64,000 nt of DNA from Castellaniella sp. (GTDB taxonomy: Bacteria; Pseudomonadota; Gammaproteobacteria; Burkholderiales; Burkholderiaceae_B), in assembly GCF_004321985.1 (NCBI RefSeq), contig NZ_SCQN01000046.1:186001-250000 (forward strand). Reading direction: 5' to 3'. Made by a program: the position numbers and the translations under genes. The notes beneath the pieces were generated by a model that worked only from the letters and a program-made list of their open reading frames with translations, was not told the origin of the DNA and ran no database searches. Positions within the stretch are counted from its first letter, which is position 1; every line of letters starts with the position of its first letter. Shown one piece after another: positions 1-11,380 of the stretch.

Positions 1-281
1 CGGCGGAACTCTTCGAAGGTGCGTTCGGATTTGCTGGACATGCTGATTTCGACGAAGACCAGCAGCCCCGCATCCAGCGCCGCCGGGGAAACCCTGGCGT
101 GGTAACCCATGATCACGCCATCTCGTTCCAGCCGCCTGACCCGCTCGATGCAGGGCGTGACTGTCAGGCCGATGGCGTCGGCCAGCTCCGTCATGGAGAG
201 ACGGCCATTCTGCTGAAGCAGGTCCAGAATGCGTCGATCGATTTTGTCCAGGGCGTGGACGGATTCTTTCTGGATGCGCAT
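1..281 (-). CDS. Lrp/AsnC family transcriptional regulator (truncated at window edge)
   Basis: Minus-strand reading from 281 gives MRIQKESVHALDKIDRRILDLLQQNGRLSMTELADAIGLTVTPCIERVRRLERDGVIMGYHARVS, a typical Lrp HTH N-terminus; divergent from dadA. Confidence 0.9.
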   Translation of the reverse strand, partial: MRIQKESVHALDKIDRRILDLLQQNGRLSMTELADAIGLTVTPCIERVRRLERDGVIMGYHARVSPAALDAGLLVFVEISMSSKSERTFEEFR

Positions 282-489
282 GGCGGGAATTCCTGGTCAG
301 GAGCTGGCTGTCGACGGGACCATGCGCCGGGCTGCGGCGCCAGGCTGGGGCGTGCCAGCATTTCATGCTGTGGGCGCTCGATTGTGCTGCCAAGTCCTCA
401 TTGTATTTCATGGAAACCTGATTTTTTCATAAAAAATTAGCCAGCTATATCGCCTATCATCATGAAAAATCATCTGTTTGAGGAACGTC

Positions 490-1740
490 ATGAAGGTTCT
501 GATCTTGGGAGCCGGCGTAGTGGGTGTCACGAGCGCCTATTACCTTGCCCGCCAGGGGCACGAAGTGACCGTCGTGGATCGCGAGCCGGACACGGCCGAA
601 GAGACCAGCTTTGGGAATGCCGGTCAGCTCTCCTTTGGCTATTCCTCTCCGTGGGCGGCACCGGGGATTCCGTTGAAAGCGCTGAAGTGGATGTTCCAGG
701 AGCATTCGCCGCTGACCATTCGCCCCGATGGCAGCGTGGACCAGGTCAAGTGGCTGTTGCAGATGTGGCGCAACTGCACGCCGGCGCGCTACGCCCTGAA
801 CAAAGAGCGCATGCTGCGGATGTCGTCCTACAGCCGGCAGTGCCTGCATGCACTGGAAGCCGACACCGGCATCCAGTTCGAGGGCCGGCGTCAGGGTACC
901 CTGCAGCTGTTCCGCACCCAGAAGCAGATGGACGATGCGCAGCGCGACGTCCAGGCGCTCAGCGATGCGGGGGTGTCTTTCGAGCTTGTGGAAGGAGATC
1001 GCCTGGCACAGTATGAGCCGGCGCTGGCCCGGGTCCGCCACAAGCTGGTGGGCGGTTTGCGCACACCCGATGACGAGACGGGTGACTGCCGTCTGTTCAC
1101 GCATGCGCTGACCCGGCTGGCCGAGGATCTGGGTGTCCGGTTCCGCTACAACGAAACCATTCAGTCATTGCAGCAATCGGGCGGTCGCCTGACGGGTGTG
1201 CAATGCGCCTCCGGCTTGCTGCAGGCCGATGCCTACGTCGTGGCGCTGGGTTCCTGGTCGCCCCTGTTGCTGAAGGGGCTCGTCGATATTCCGGTCTATC
1301 CGATGAAGGGTTATTCGATTACGGTGGACATCGCCGACGCGGCCTGCGCGCCCGAGTCCACCCTGTTGGACGAAACCTACAAGATCGCATTGACGCGTTT
1401 TGACCAGCGCATTCGCGTTGGCGGCATGGCAGAGGTCGTGGGTTACGACAAGTCGCTGAACCCGCGCCGTCAGCAGACGCTGGAAATGGTGCTCAACGAT
1501 TTGTTCCCAGGCAGCTATCGCCCGGGTGACGTGCACTTCTGGACGGGGTTGCGCCCCAAGACCCCGGACAGTACCCCCATCGTCGGCCGTACGCCGCTGG
1601 ACAACCTGTATCTGAACACCGGCCACGGCACGTTGGGCTGGACCATGTCCTGCGGCAGTGGCCAGCTGATCGCCGATATCGTGTCTGGCAACCCGACGGC
1701 AATCCGCAGCGATGACCTGGGGGTCTCGCGGTACCGTTGA
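490..1740 (+). CDS. dadA: D-amino acid dehydrogenase, FAD-dependent
   Basis: [32 protein letters not shown] dinucleotide-binding motif; DadA-like throughout; adjacent to Lrp-type regulator. Confidence 0.88.
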   Translation: MKVLILGAGVVGVTSAYYLARQGHEVTVVDREPDTAEETSFGNAGQLSFGYSSPWAAPGIPLKALKWMFQEHSPLTIRPDGSVDQVKWLLQMWRNCTPARYALNKERMLRMSSYSRQCLHALEADTGIQFEGRRQGTLQLFRTQKQMDDAQRDVQALSDAGVSFELVEGDRLAQYEPALARVRHKLVGGLRTPDDETGDCRLFTHALTRLAEDLGVRFRYNETIQSLQQSGGRLTGVQCASGLLQADAYVVALGSWSPLLLKGLVDIPVYPMKGYSITVDIADAACAPESTLLDETYKIALTRFDQRIRVGGMAEVVGYDKSLNPRRQQTLEMVLNDLFPGSYRPGDVHFWTGLRPKTPDSTPIVGRTPLDNLYLNTGHGTLGWTMSCGSGQLIADIVSGNPTAIRSDDLGVSRYR

Positions 1741-1753
1741 TCCGGGCGGTGTT

Positions 1754-2980
1754 CTAAGACCGGTAGTCGGCGTTGATGCTGACGTATTCGTGCGACAGGT
1801 CGCAGGTGTAGACCGTGTCGGTTACGTCGCCGCGCCCCAGCGCTACCCGTACCAGGATCTCGGCGGCTGCCATGACGCGTTGGCCGTCAGCTTCCTGGTA
1901 GCCGGGATCGCGCCCGCCGTGGCTCGCCACGCGCACGTCCCCCAGCCAGAGCGTGATCCTGGACACATCCAGATCCTCCACACCCGAATAGCCGATGGCG
2001 CACAGGATGCGCCCCAGGTTCGGGTCCGACGCAAAGAACGCGGTCTTCACCAGCGGCGAGTGCGCAATCGAGTAGGCGACTTTCAAGGCTTCTTCGGTGG
2101 TGGCTGCCTGTTCGACCTGTATCGTCATGAACTTGGTCGAGCCTTCGGCGTCGCGCACGATCTTCTGGGCCAAGTCGCGAGCGGCGTCGGTCAGCGCCTG
2201 CTCCAGCGCTGCGAAGCGCGGATCGGCGGCGGATTCGATCAATACCCCGCTTGCGCCCGTGGCCATGATGATGAAGGAATCGTTGGTCGACGTATCCCCA
2301 TCCACCGTGATGCGGTTGAAGGACCGGTCCGCGATCCGCTTCACCATCGGACGCAGCAGCGCCGTCGTCAGTCCCGCATCGGTTCCCAGGAACCCCAGCA
2401 TGGTTGCCATGTTGGGGTGAATCATCCCCGCCCCCTTGCTGATCCCCGTCAGCGTGACCGTCTGGCCGCCCAGCTCGATTTTCCGTGAATGGATCTTGGG
2501 CTGGGTGTCCGTGGTCATGATGCTGTGGGCCGCCTCGAACCAGTGGTCGGGGCGGGTGTCGGCGACGGCCGCCGGCAACGCGGCAATGATGCGGTTCACA
2601 GGCAGCGGCTCCAGGATTACTCCCGTGGAGAAGGGCAGGATCTGGCCGGACTCCAGGTGGAGCTGCTTCGCCAGCGCCTCACAGGTCTGGCGCGCCGCCT
2701 GCAGACCAGGGACCCCCGTGCCGGCATTGGCGTTTCCCGTGTTGATCACGAGTGCGCGGATGCCGGAGTTGCCCGCCAGGTGAGCCTCGCAGATCTGGAC
2801 GGGCGCGGCGCGGAACCGGTTTCGTGTGAAGACGCCGGCCACCGATGTGCCCTCGTCCAGCAGGAATACGGTGAGATCGCGGTGGTTGGCCTTGCGCACC
2901 CCTGCTTCGGTTATGCCGATGCGGGTGCCCGGTACTGGGAAAACGTCGTTGCGTGCAGGGATGTTCAGGTTGATGGCCAT
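1754..2980 (-). CDS. argJ: Bifunctional glutamate N-acetyltransferase/amino-acid acetyltransferase
   Basis: Contains ...[14 protein letters not shown]... and the ...[21 protein letters not shown] autoprocessing motif of ArgJ. Confidence 0.95.
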   Translation of the reverse strand: MAINLNIPARNDVFPVPGTRIGITEAGVRKANHRDLTVFLLDEGTSVAGVFTRNRFRAAPVQICEAHLAGNSGIRALVINTGNANAGTGVPGLQAARQTCEALAKQLHLESGQILPFSTGVILEPLPVNRIIAALPAAVADTRPDHWFEAAHSIMTTDTQPKIHSRKIELGGQTVTLTGISKGAGMIHPNMATMLGFLGTDAGLTTALLRPMVKRIADRSFNRITVDGDTSTNDSFIIMATGASGVLIESAADPRFAALEQALTDAARDLAQKIVRDAEGSTKFMTIQVEQAATTEEALKVAYSIAHSPLVKTAFFASDPNLGRILCAIGYSGVEDLDVSRITLWLGDVRVASHGGRDPGYQEADGQRVMAAAEILVRVALGRGDVTDTVYTCDLSHEYVSINADYRS

Positions 2981-3089
2981 GTGATGGAGACCCCAGGAAG
3001 CAGGACCGGCATGCCGTACGGAGGACGGCAATCCGGGAATCGGCTGAAAGCTGCCATTCTAATGCCGAAACGCAGCTCGCACGGCGGCC

Positions 3090-4367
3090 TCACAGGTGTG
3101 CGAAGACCCGTTCCGCGGCATCCAGCGTCGCCTGGATGACGGCGTCGTCGTGAGTCGCCGACACGAAGCCCGCCTCGAAGGCGGAAGGGGCGAAATGCAC
3201 GCCCGCCGCCAGCATCCCGTGGAAGAACCGCTTGAAGGCTTCGGTATCGCAGGCGGAGACCTCTGCCAGACTGGTGGGCGGCGTGGCCCGAAAGTACAGG
3301 CCGAACATGCCGCCCTGCCAGTCGGCTGAGAACGGCACGCCATGGGCCTGGGCGCGCTCGATCAGCCCCAGGACCAGCGACCCGGTGTGCTGGTGCAGGG
3401 CTTCGTAGAAACCGGGCTGGGCAAGCCGGCGCAGTGTGACGCGGCCCGCGGCCACGGCGACCGGGTTTCCCGACAGTGTCCCCGCCTGGTAGACAGCCCC
3501 CAGGGGGGCGATCTGCGCCATGATGTCGGCCCGCCCGCCGAAAGCGCCGACGGGCATGCCGCCGCCGATGATCTTGGCCAGTGTCGTCAGGTCCGGCGTG
3601 ATTCCCGTCAGCCCCTGGACGCCCTGGGGACCGACCCGAAAGCCAGTCATGACCTCGTCGAAGATCAGCACCGCGCCGTGCTGCGTGCAGAGCTGGCGCA
3701 GGCCTTCCAGGAAGCCCGGAGTCGGGCGCACCATGTTCATGTTGCCGGCAATGGGCTCGACGATGATGCAGGCGATGTCGTTGGGGTATTGCGCAAAGGC
3801 GGCCTGCACAGCGGCCAGGTCGTTGTAGTCCAGCACGACCGTATGGCGCACGAATTCAGGCGGGACTCCGGCCGAGGTCGGATTGCCGAAGGTCAGCATG
3901 CCGGACCCCGCCTTGACCAGCAGGCTGTCCGCGTGGCCGTGGTAACAGCCCTCGAATTTGATGATCTTGTTGCGCCCGGTGTAACCGCGGGCCAGGCGGA
4001 TCGCCGACATGGTCGCCTCGGTGCCGGAGCTGACCAGCCGGACCTGCTGGATCGACGGCAGGCGCTCGATGATGGCTTCGGCGATGTCGATCTCGGCCTC
4101 GGTCGGGGCGCCGAAGGACAGGCCGTTCACGGCCGCTTGCTGGACTGCCTGTACGACTTCGGGGTCGGCGTGGCCCAGGATGGCAGGCCCCCAGGATCCG
4201 ATGTAGTCGATGTAGCGGGTGCCCTCGGCATCCCATAGATAGGGGCCCTGGGCGCGCGCGATGAACGGGGGCGTGCCGCCTACCGACCGGAAGGCGCGTA
4301 CGGGCGAGTTGACTCCGCCGGGGATGACGCGACAGGCGCGTTCGAAAAGTTCGATATTGCGGGACAT
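3090..4367 (-). CDS. hemL: Glutamate-1-semialdehyde 2,1-aminomutase
   Basis: Class III aminotransferase; [21 protein letters not shown] and [15 protein letters not shown] motifs. Confidence 0.96.
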   Translation of the reverse strand: MSRNIELFERACRVIPGGVNSPVRAFRSVGGTPPFIARAQGPYLWDAEGTRYIDYIGSWGPAILGHADPEVVQAVQQAAVNGLSFGAPTEAEIDIAEAIIERLPSIQQVRLVSSGTEATMSAIRLARGYTGRNKIIKFEGCYHGHADSLLVKAGSGMLTFGNPTSAGVPPEFVRHTVVLDYNDLAAVQAAFAQYPNDIACIIVEPIAGNMNMVRPTPGFLEGLRQLCTQHGAVLIFDEVMTGFRVGPQGVQGLTGITPDLTTLAKIIGGGMPVGAFGGRADIMAQIAPLGAVYQAGTLSGNPVAVAAGRVTLRRLAQPGFYEALHQHTGSLVLGLIERAQAHGVPFSADWQGGMFGLYFRATPPTSLAEVSACDTEAFKRFFHGMLAAGVHFAPSAFEAGFVSATHDDAVIQATLDAAERVFAHL

Positions 4368-4392
4368 GTCAGTAGGCCTGGGTATGGGGGAT

Positions 4393-5034
4393 TCAGATGA
4401 AAAGATCGGTGCAGCGCTGTGCCGCTGCGCGGATGTCGGGTGCCTCGAAGATGGCGCTGATGATGGCCAGGCTGTCGGCGCCGGCCGCCAGCACTGGTGC
4501 GGAATTGTCAGCGGTCAGGCCGCCGATGGCCACCACGGCGGCACGTGGAGACTGCCGTTCGCACAGGCGCCGTCCGGTGCGGATGTGGTCCAGGGTTGCA
4601 TGCTCGGCCTCGGGCTTGGTGGTGGACGGGTACAGCGCGCCGAAGGCGATGTAATCCACGTCCTGCCGCAGGCGCTGTTCAGCGATGTCTGGCCTGTCGT
4701 AGCAGGAGCAGCCCAGCAGTTTGTCCGACCCCAGCGCGAGCCGCGCCTGGATGATCGATCCGTCGTCGCGCCCCAGATGGGCGCCGTCGGCATCCAGATC
4801 GGCGGCGAGCCGCCAGTCGTCGTTGATGATGAAGATCAGTCCCAGGCGGGTGCAGATCGCATGCACTTCCCGTGCCTGGGCGCGCCGTTCGGCTGCGGCT
4901 CCGTGCTTGCGGCGCCACTGCAGCGCTACCATGCCGCCAGCGTGCGCCTGTTCGATGGCGGAAAGCAGCCTGTCGGTGTCGGGCCAGTCGGGGGTGATGC
5001 CGTACAGGCCTCTGGGAAAGCGCAGCGGGTTCAT
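4393..5034 (-). CDS. thiE: Thiamine phosphate synthase
   Basis: [43 protein letters not shown]...; ThiE-like TIM barrel; overlaps thiD. Confidence 0.9.
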   Translation of the reverse strand: MNPLRFPRGLYGITPDWPDTDRLLSAIEQAHAGGMVALQWRRKHGAAAERRAQAREVHAICTRLGLIFIINDDWRLAADLDADGAHLGRDDGSIIQARLALGSDKLLGCSCYDRPDIAEQRLRQDVDYIAFGALYPSTTKPEAEHATLDHIRTGRRLCERQSPRAAVVAIGGLTADNSAPVLAAGADSLAIISAIFEAPDIRAAAQRCTDLFI

Positions 5035-5840
5035 GGTGAGGTGTGCCGGAGGATGCGCTGCCCCATGCCGGGATGAAAGTGCCGGGCCAGCATGGGGGTG
5101 GCCAACGTCACGGCCTGCTGGGCGGCCTGGGCGGGCTCCTGGCCCTGGGCCAGCAGGCAGGTCATGATCGTGGCCAGCAGGCCTTCGATGTCGCTCACGC
5201 GCACGCTGGGCGCGGGCCATGGCCAGCGCCGCGAGGGCAGATCCCTGGAGTGGAAGCTCAGGCCGTTCAGATCGTTGCCCAGCGCCGCATTGCTGCACAG
5301 TACGTGCGAGATGCCGAAGTCGTGCAGGGCGGCGACCGGGCTGTCAGCCCCGGAAGCCGAGAGCAGTCCTTGGCCCGCCCAACGCTCCAGCAGGCCGGCG
5401 TCCACCACGGCCACCAGCGCCTGCGGCGCCAGCAGTTCCAGCAGCGCGCTGACCGTTTCTTCGCCGTCCAGGTCTTCCAGGTCGGGTACCGAAGGCGGAC
5501 TGGTGAGCTGCAGCACAAGAGGCAGTGTGCTGTAGTCAGCGGTGATCTGCGCCAGGACGGAGATGGTCTCCGGGTCGTATTGCGGGCCGATCTTCAGTGC
5601 GCCGATAGCCATGTCTTCGAGCAGGCATCTGGCCTGGTCGTCGATCAGGTCGGGTGCCAGGCGCTGGATGGTTTCCACGCCGGCGGTATCCTGGACGTGG
5701 ATGGCGGTGGCCACCGATCCCGCGTGGGCGCCAAGGTGGGAGCAGATGACTGCGTCAATGGGCAGGTTACTCGCGCCGCTTGGGTCGAAAGGGCCGAGAA
5801 TCAAGGGGAGTGGTGTGACGGAAAGATCAGAAGCGGCCAT
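5031..5840 (-). CDS. thiD: Hydroxymethylpyrimidine/phosphomethylpyrimidine kinase
   Basis: ILGPFDPSGASNLPIDAVICSHLGAHAGSVATAIHVQDT resembles ThiD N-terminus; next to thiE. Confidence 0.85.
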   Translation of the reverse strand: MAASDLSVTPLPLILGPFDPSGASNLPIDAVICSHLGAHAGSVATAIHVQDTAGVETIQRLAPDLIDDQARCLLEDMAIGALKIGPQYDPETISVLAQITADYSTLPLVLQLTSPPSVPDLEDLDGEETVSALLELLAPQALVAVVDAGLLERWAGQGLLSASGADSPVAALHDFGISHVLCSNAALGNDLNGLSFHSRDLPSRRWPWPAPSVRVSDIEGLLATIMTCLLAQGQEPAQAAQQAVTLATPMLARHFHPGMGQRILRHTSP

Positions 5841-5950
5841 ATCGTGGATTGCGTGCCGGTGCGGTCATCGGCAGGTTGTGTACTATGGCCTCATTCTAAT
5901 GGATGCGGCCTGCCGTGAAAGCGTCAGACCCGATTGGCGAGGCAAACTCC

Positions 5951-6115
5951 ATGCGAACGTGGATGTGTCTGATTTGCGGCTGGATTTATGACGAGGCGGC
6001 GGGTTATCCGCAGGATGGCATTGCGCCCGGTACGCGCTGGGAAGACGTGCCGCCGAACTGGGTGTGCCCCGAATGCGGGGCCCGAAAGGAAGATTTCGAA
6101 TTGATCGAGATCTGA
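5951..6115 (+). CDS. Rubredoxin
   Basis: MRTWMCLICGWIYDEAAGYPQDGIAPGTRWEDVPPNWVCPECGARKEDFELIEI, two CxxC(G) knuckles. Confidence 0.96.
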   Translation: MRTWMCLICGWIYDEAAGYPQDGIAPGTRWEDVPPNWVCPECGARKEDFELIEI

Positions 6116-6161
6116 TAACCTAGGAGATATAGGCCGTGAGGCCGGTCAACCGGAGGTTGCC

Positions 6162-6758
6162 ATGACTACAGAACCGCATGCTGCTGAAGACCGCCCGCAG
6201 ATCGATCTGTCGCGGCAGTTCCTGTTGGCCATGCCGGGCCGGGTCTCGGGCGAGCTGGCCAACACGGTGATCTACGTCTGCGAGCATACCGAGCATGGCG
6301 CGTTGGGACTGGTGATCAACCGTCCCACGGACCTCACGGTGGGCGATCTGCTGCAGCGTATCGACCTGAAGCTCTCTCTGGAGATCGGGCCGATCCAGAA
6401 GGCCCCCGTGTTCTTTGGCGGACCGGTCCAGACGGATCGCGGGTTCGTGCTGCATGTCCCACAGCGCGCATATGGCTCCAGCATCGCACTGGGCGACGAC
6501 GTGGCCCTTACCACCTCGCGCGACGTGCTGCAGGACGTGGCCGATGGCCGTGGCCCGGAACACGTCCTGGTCACGCTGGGGTACGCCGGCTGGGGGGCGG
6601 GGCAGCTCGAGGACGAACTCGTGCGCAATGCCTGGCTCAACGTCCTCGCGACGCGCGAGATCCTCTTCGAGACGCCGGCCGAGGACCGCTACGATGCCGC
6701 GCTAGCCCAGCTTGGCATCCGGCCGTCCATGCTGACAGGTGACGCGGGGCATGCCTGA
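6162..6758 (+). CDS. YqgE/AlgH family protein (UPF0301)
   Basis: LANTVIYVCEHTEHGALGLVINRPTDL and FFGGPVQTDRGFVLH motifs. Confidence 0.93.
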   Translation: MTTEPHAAEDRPQIDLSRQFLLAMPGRVSGELANTVIYVCEHTEHGALGLVINRPTDLTVGDLLQRIDLKLSLEIGPIQKAPVFFGGPVQTDRGFVLHVPQRAYGSSIALGDDVALTTSRDVLQDVADGRGPEHVLVTLGYAGWGAGQLEDELVRNAWLNVLATREILFETPAEDRYDAALAQLGIRPSMLTGDAGHA

Positions 6759-7170
6759 CCCGGCATCCGGCCGTGCCTGCGAACGGACGCTGCTGGCATT
6801 TGATTTCGGGCTGAAAAAGATCGGTGTGGCGATTGGAAACACGCTGACGGCCCAGGCGCGCCCGCTCTGCATCCTGCGGCCCGCAACCCGCGACCAGCGC
6901 TTCGCCCAGATCGGGCCCCTGCTTGCGCAGTGGCAGCCCGATGCTGTCGTGGTGGGCCTGCCTCTGACGCTGGATGGCGATGAACAGCCTGCGTCGCTTC
7001 AGAGCCGCCGCTTCGCACGTCAGATCGAAGGCAGATACCATGTGCCGGTGCTGCTGGTGGATGAGCGCGGCTCCAGTCTGGAGGCGCAGCATATCCTGGG
7101 ATCGAATGCGCCCGATGATGCCGTGGCCGCCGCCGTCATCCTGCAGCGCTATCTGGACAGCCTGCCCTAG
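6751..7170 (+). CDS. ruvX: Putative Holliday junction resolvase, YqgF/RuvX
   Basis: LLAFDFGLKKIGVAIGNTLTAQARPL and VVGLPLTLDG motifs; follows yqgE. Confidence 0.92.
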   Translation: MPDPASGRACERTLLAFDFGLKKIGVAIGNTLTAQARPLCILRPATRDQRFAQIGPLLAQWQPDAVVVGLPLTLDGDEQPASLQSRRFARQIEGRYHVPVLLVDERGSSLEAQHILGSNAPDDAVAAAVILQRYLDSLP

Positions 7171-7186
7171 TTAACCAGACAGGGCA

Positions 7187-7987
7187 TTAGCGCCCGCGGT
7201 ATTCGGGCGGGCGCTTTTCCAGAAATGCCTGCATGCCTTCGGCGCGATCGGCTGTCTTGAAGACTTCCGTGACCATCTGGCGCTCGAATGCCAGCCCCTT
7301 GGACAGGGGTTGCTCGAAGGCTTCGCGGGTGGCTTTCTTGGCGTATTGCACCGACAGAGGAGGCCTGGATGCAATCACGGCCGCGATCGACCGGGCCCGG
7401 GCGACGACCTGGGCGTCGGGGACCACCTCGGCCACCAGCCCTGCTTGAAGGGCGCGGGCGGCCGGGATCCGTTCACCGCTCATGATCATGTACATGGCCA
7501 GGGCCTTGCCGACAGCGCGGGGCAGGCGCTGGGTTCCGCCGTCTCCGGGGATCACGCCGATGGTGATTTCGCCCTGGCCGAATGAGGCGCCTTCGCCGGC
7601 GATGATGAGATCGCACAGCATGGCGAGTTCCAGTCCGCCGCCGATGGCGGGGCCGTTGACGGCGGCGATCAGGGGCTTGGGAAAGTGTTCGATCTGTCGC
7701 CAGCGTTCCAGCCGGCCCTCGTCCAGATACCAGTCCACCCCCTGGGTGGCCATTCCGGAGATGTCCGATCCAGCAGAGAAAATCCGTTCCGAACCGGTCA
7801 GGACGACGCACCGGATGGCCGGCGTGTCCAGGGCCGTCCGAAGCTGGGCACAGAGTTCCACCATCAGTTCCGTGCTGAGCGAATTGGCCTTGCGGGGGCG
7901 ATTCAGCGCCAGCATCATGACGCCGTCGTCCGTGATCTCGGTCAGGACGAGATTCATGGCGGCGGGATCCGGTGAGGGGTGAGCCAT
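7187..7987 (-). CDS. Enoyl-CoA hydratase/isomerase family protein
   Basis: Crotonase motifs: ALNRPRKANSLS, FSAGSDISGM, AAVNGPAIGGGLELAMLCDLIIAGEGASFGQGE; start MAHPSPDPAAMNLV (or internal Met at 7957). Confidence 0.92.
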   Translation of the reverse strand: MAHPSPDPAAMNLVLTEITDDGVMMLALNRPRKANSLSTELMVELCAQLRTALDTPAIRCVVLTGSERIFSAGSDISGMATQGVDWYLDEGRLERWRQIEHFPKPLIAAVNGPAIGGGLELAMLCDLIIAGEGASFGQGEITIGVIPGDGGTQRLPRAVGKALAMYMIMSGERIPAARALQAGLVAEVVPDAQVVARARSIAAVIASRPPLSVQYAKKATREAFEQPLSKGLAFERQMVTEVFKTADRAEGMQAFLEKRPPEYRGR

Positions 7988-7989
7988 GG

Positions 7990-8946
7990 CTAGGCGACTT
8001 TTGCGTAGACGGATTTGGGTGTCAGACCTGCCTGGTCCAGCCAGTGCGCCAGGCGCTTGGGATTGTGGGTGGACTTCAGCGGTGGGCGCACATAGGCATT
8101 GGGCAGGCGGCCCAGCGCAACCAGCGATTCCTTCATTCTGGCCTGCCAGTCGATGTACGGGGCCTCGTAGAAGGCCTGCACGGCGGCATAGATGCGGTCG
8201 CCGACTGCCTTGGCGCGCGGCAGATCGTTTTGCTGGAAGGCTTCGAACAGCGCTACCTGCAGATTGGCAATCACGCTGCCGGCACCGGAGATGATGCCCC
8301 GCACGCCCATGGGGACCGAGCCCATGAGCCAGGACGAGTGGGTCGTCAGGACGCTGACCGGCCGGGCCAGCGCGTGGAGGTTGCGGACCTGCTTTTCGTG
8401 CAGTGCCGGATCCGAACACATGTCCTTGATGGCGACGATCTGGGGAATGGTTTCGCAGACCTTGATCAGCGTGTCGAAGGAAAGCTGCAGCCCGGTCCAT
8501 TTTGGGAACTGGAAGAGCACGATCGGCAGGTCCGTCGCGTCAGCCAGCGCCTTGTAGTAGTCCACGAACAGCTCGGGGCGGTCTTCCCCGCGGAACATCA
8601 GGACATTGGGTGGGAAGGCCAGCAAACAGCGCGCACCGCCGGCGGCGGCCATGCGCGCGAGTTTCTGGGCATAGCGCGTGCTTTCCGAATAGATGCCGCA
8701 GATGATGGGCGTGTGGTCGTCGACCATGTCCATCGTCAGGTCCAGGGCAAGCTTCTGCTCCTCGAAGGACAGCGTATGGACCTCTGCGGCGTGGCCGTTG
8801 ATCACCAGCCCGGTGACCCCCGCCGTGCCGGCCAGGTCCTGTACGTGCCGCTTGTAAGCGGCCTGGTCGATTTCCAGGTCGGCCTGGAAGGGCATGAGGA
8901 CGGCTGGAATGACGCCTTCGGGGGTGTAGAGGGAAGAAGAACCCAT
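7990..8946 (-). CDS. Dihydrodipicolinate synthase (DapA) family lyase
   Basis: MGSSSLYTPEGVIPAVLMPFQADLEIDQAAYKRHVQDLAGTAGVTGLVINGHAAEVHTLS; DapA/NAL superfamily fold. Confidence 0.9.
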   Translation of the reverse strand: MGSSSLYTPEGVIPAVLMPFQADLEIDQAAYKRHVQDLAGTAGVTGLVINGHAAEVHTLSFEEQKLALDLTMDMVDDHTPIICGIYSESTRYAQKLARMAAAGGARCLLAFPPNVLMFRGEDRPELFVDYYKALADATDLPIVLFQFPKWTGLQLSFDTLIKVCETIPQIVAIKDMCSDPALHEKQVRNLHALARPVSVLTTHSSWLMGSVPMGVRGIISGAGSVIANLQVALFEAFQQNDLPRAKAVGDRIYAAVQAFYEAPYIDWQARMKESLVALGRLPNAYVRPPLKSTHNPKRLAHWLDQAGLTPKSVYAKVA

Positions 8947-9189
8947 GGTGCTCGCTCCTGGAAAAGAGGGATGATGGAGTCTGACCGTGCCGCGCAGTCG
9001 CACGGTGGAGCATGGTGAGCTGAAACGTGCAGGCATGAGACGCAACGATGCGCACCCCGCTTGACCTGGTCAGATAGCCACTTCGTTGGAAACCGATTTC
9101 ATCAGATATTACATCAAAAAATCTGTTCATACTTAGTGGTTTATCCCTATTCATGAATCCTCAGATCGAAATTATGCTGCTGGAAATGT

Positions 9190-9197
9190 AAACGTTT
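9190..9197. promoter_or_regulatory. Candidate LacI-family operator upstream of the CoA-transferase operon
   Basis: Palindrome aaacgttt, shared with the lacI-type gene's own upstream region. Confidence 0.45.
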
Positions 9198-9255
9198 TCT
9201 ATTAAATCCATCCCCCACTTGATTCGATCTCCCTTGCGGCAGGATCTTTTCGGCA

Positions 9256-10509
9256 ATGAATGACGACATGTTGAACGGAATGAAGGTACTCGGACTCTGC
9301 CATTACCTGCAGGGCCCGGCCGCAACCCAGTATCTGGCGGATTTGGGGGCGGATGTCATCAAGATCGAACCCATCGCCGGCGCGCACGAACGCCATTGGG
9401 CTGGGGCAGACTCCTTCATCGATGGCGTCAGCTCGTTCTTTCTGTGTGCGAACCGGAACAAACGCAGCCTGGCTGTCGACTTGAAGACCCCGGAAGGGCG
9501 TGACATCGTCGAGCGCCTGATTGCCCGCAGCGATGCGGTAGTCGAGAATTTCCGTCCCGGTGTGCTGGACCGCCTGGGGTTCGGCTACGAGCGGGCGCGC
9601 GAGATCAACCCGGCCTTGATCTATGCGTCGGCCACCGGGTTTGGCGCTTCGGGGCCGATGCGCGACAGTCCGGGCCAGGACCTGCTGGTTCAGGCCCGAT
9701 GCGGTCTGGTGGCGGGTACCGGTGAACGCTTCACGGCGCCCAAGGCCGTGGGTGCGGCCGTCGTGGACCAGCATGGGGGCGCGCTGCTGGCCATGGCGGT
9801 GGTTGCCGCCTACGTCAGGAAGCTCACCTCCGGGCGCGGGGCCCGCGTGGAATCCAGCCTGTTCAATGCAGGGCTGGATCTCCAGGCCGAAGCGCTTGCC
9901 GCCTATATCAATGCGGGTGTGGAGCGTGATCGCTACCGGCGCCATCCCGATCTGGCCACCTGGTTTCACGAGGCGCCTTATGGGGTGTACCGTACCCGCG
10001 ACGACCGTTTCGTCGTCATCGGCCTGAACGATCCGGTCCTCCTGGCGCAGACCTTGAACAGCAGCCGGCTCATGTCGCTGGCCGAATGCAACCGCTACGA
10101 GGACCGGGATGTCTATGCGGCTGCAGTAGCCGAGGCCGTCCTGGGGTTCGACTTTGGCGACTTTTCAGCTCGCTTCGACCAGTCGGGCCTGTGGTACGCA
10201 CCCGTGCAGGACTACGCCGACCTTCAGGTGGACCCCCAGGCGCTCCACAACGAGGTCTTCGAGACTATCGAAACCGGCGGGCTGCGCTTTACGCTGCTGA
10301 ACGCGGCAGTCCGCTATGATGGCAAAAAATTGCCGACCCGGCGGTTTGCGCTGGCGGCGGGCGCCGACACTCATGCCATTTTGTCTGATCTGGGGATGGA
10401 TGCGGCGCAGATCGACGATCTGGTGGCGCGCCGCGTCGTGGCGGCGCCGCCAGATCCTGCTTCAGATACAGTGCGAACTCGACCCTTCGCGGGAGCCCTG
10501 CATGAGTGA
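9256..10509 (+). CDS. CaiB/BaiF (family III) CoA-transferase
   Basis: MKVLGLCHYLQGPAATQYLADLGADVIKIEPIAGAHERHW... SLAVDLKTPEGRDIVERLIARSDAVVENFRPGVLDRLGFGY. Confidence 0.93.
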   Translation: MNDDMLNGMKVLGLCHYLQGPAATQYLADLGADVIKIEPIAGAHERHWAGADSFIDGVSSFFLCANRNKRSLAVDLKTPEGRDIVERLIARSDAVVENFRPGVLDRLGFGYERAREINPALIYASATGFGASGPMRDSPGQDLLVQARCGLVAGTGERFTAPKAVGAAVVDQHGGALLAMAVVAAYVRKLTSGRGARVESSLFNAGLDLQAEALAAYINAGVERDRYRRHPDLATWFHEAPYGVYRTRDDRFVVIGLNDPVLLAQTLNSSRLMSLAECNRYEDRDVYAAAVAEAVLGFDFGDFSARFDQSGLWYAPVQDYADLQVDPQALHNEVFETIETGGLRFTLLNAAVRYDGKKLPTRRFALAAGADTHAILSDLGMDAAQIDDLVARRVVAAPPDPASDTVRTRPFAGALHE

Positions 10510-11284
10510 CCGCTCTGTCAGCCGGCGGGCTGCCATCGTGACCGGCGGGCGCCGGGGGATCGGCCGCGCCATCGCGTATGCGTTGGCCGAGGGCGGGTTT
10601 GACCTGCTGGTCAACGACATCCGGGAAGACGAACTGGCCGTCGAGACCGTTGCCGGTCTGCAGGCGCGTGGCGCCGAGGTCGAATTCGTCTGCGGCGACA
10701 TCGCGCAGCACGACACACACCAGCGCATTGTCGATGCCGTGTACGACCGGTTTGGTCGTCTGGACGCGCTGGTCAATAACGCTGGTGTCCAGGTGCGCAA
10801 GCGCGGTGACCTGCTCGATGTCACTCCCGAACGTTTCGACGAGGTCCTGAACATCAATCTGCGTGGCACGTTTTTCCTGACTCAGACAGTCGCCCGGCGC
10901 ATGCTGGCAGACGGCTCGGGCGAATCGGGGCGCTCCATCGTGGTGCTGTCGTCCTCGAACGCGCATCTGGTTTCGGCCGAGAAGGGGGAGTACTGCATTT
11001 CGAAGTGCGGCCTCTCGATGATGGCCAAGCTCTTTGCCCTCCGCCTGGCTCGGGCCGGCATCTCGGTGTATGAGATCCAGCCCGGGCTGATCCGCACAGA
11101 CATGACGGCCGAAGTCCGCGAGATGTATGGCGCAATGATCGAACAAGGCCTGTCGCCGGTGCCTCGGTGGGGCGAGCCGGAAGACGTGGCGCGCGCCGTG
11201 GCCACGCTGGTGTCGGGGCTGATCCCGTTTGCGACGGGCAACGCGATCAGCATCGATGGGGGGCTGATGATCCCCCGATTGTAA
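10502..11284 (+). CDS. Short-chain dehydrogenase/reductase (3-ketoacyl-ACP reductase type)
   Basis: AAIVTGGRRGIGRAIAYALAEGGFDLLV nucleotide-binding motif; YCISKCGLSMM active site. Confidence 0.93.
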   Translation: MSDRSVSRRAAIVTGGRRGIGRAIAYALAEGGFDLLVNDIREDELAVETVAGLQARGAEVEFVCGDIAQHDTHQRIVDAVYDRFGRLDALVNNAGVQVRKRGDLLDVTPERFDEVLNINLRGTFFLTQTVARRMLADGSGESGRSIVVLSSSNAHLVSAEKGEYCISKCGLSMMAKLFALRLARAGISVYEIQPGLIRTDMTAEVREMYGAMIEQGLSPVPRWGEPEDVARAVATLVSGLIPFATGNAISIDGGLMIPRL

Positions 11285-11380
11285 TCACGACGTTCTGAAG
11301 GAGACATTCACGACGAAAAACCGGTGGTTGCTGTACCCCGATTCATACGAAAAAATCATTCCATCGCGACAGGAGGACTT

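Noticed and set aside
5841-5950. TPP riboswitch ahead of thiD-thiE
   Set aside because: No CTGAGA/thi-box-like conserved segments in the short upstream region
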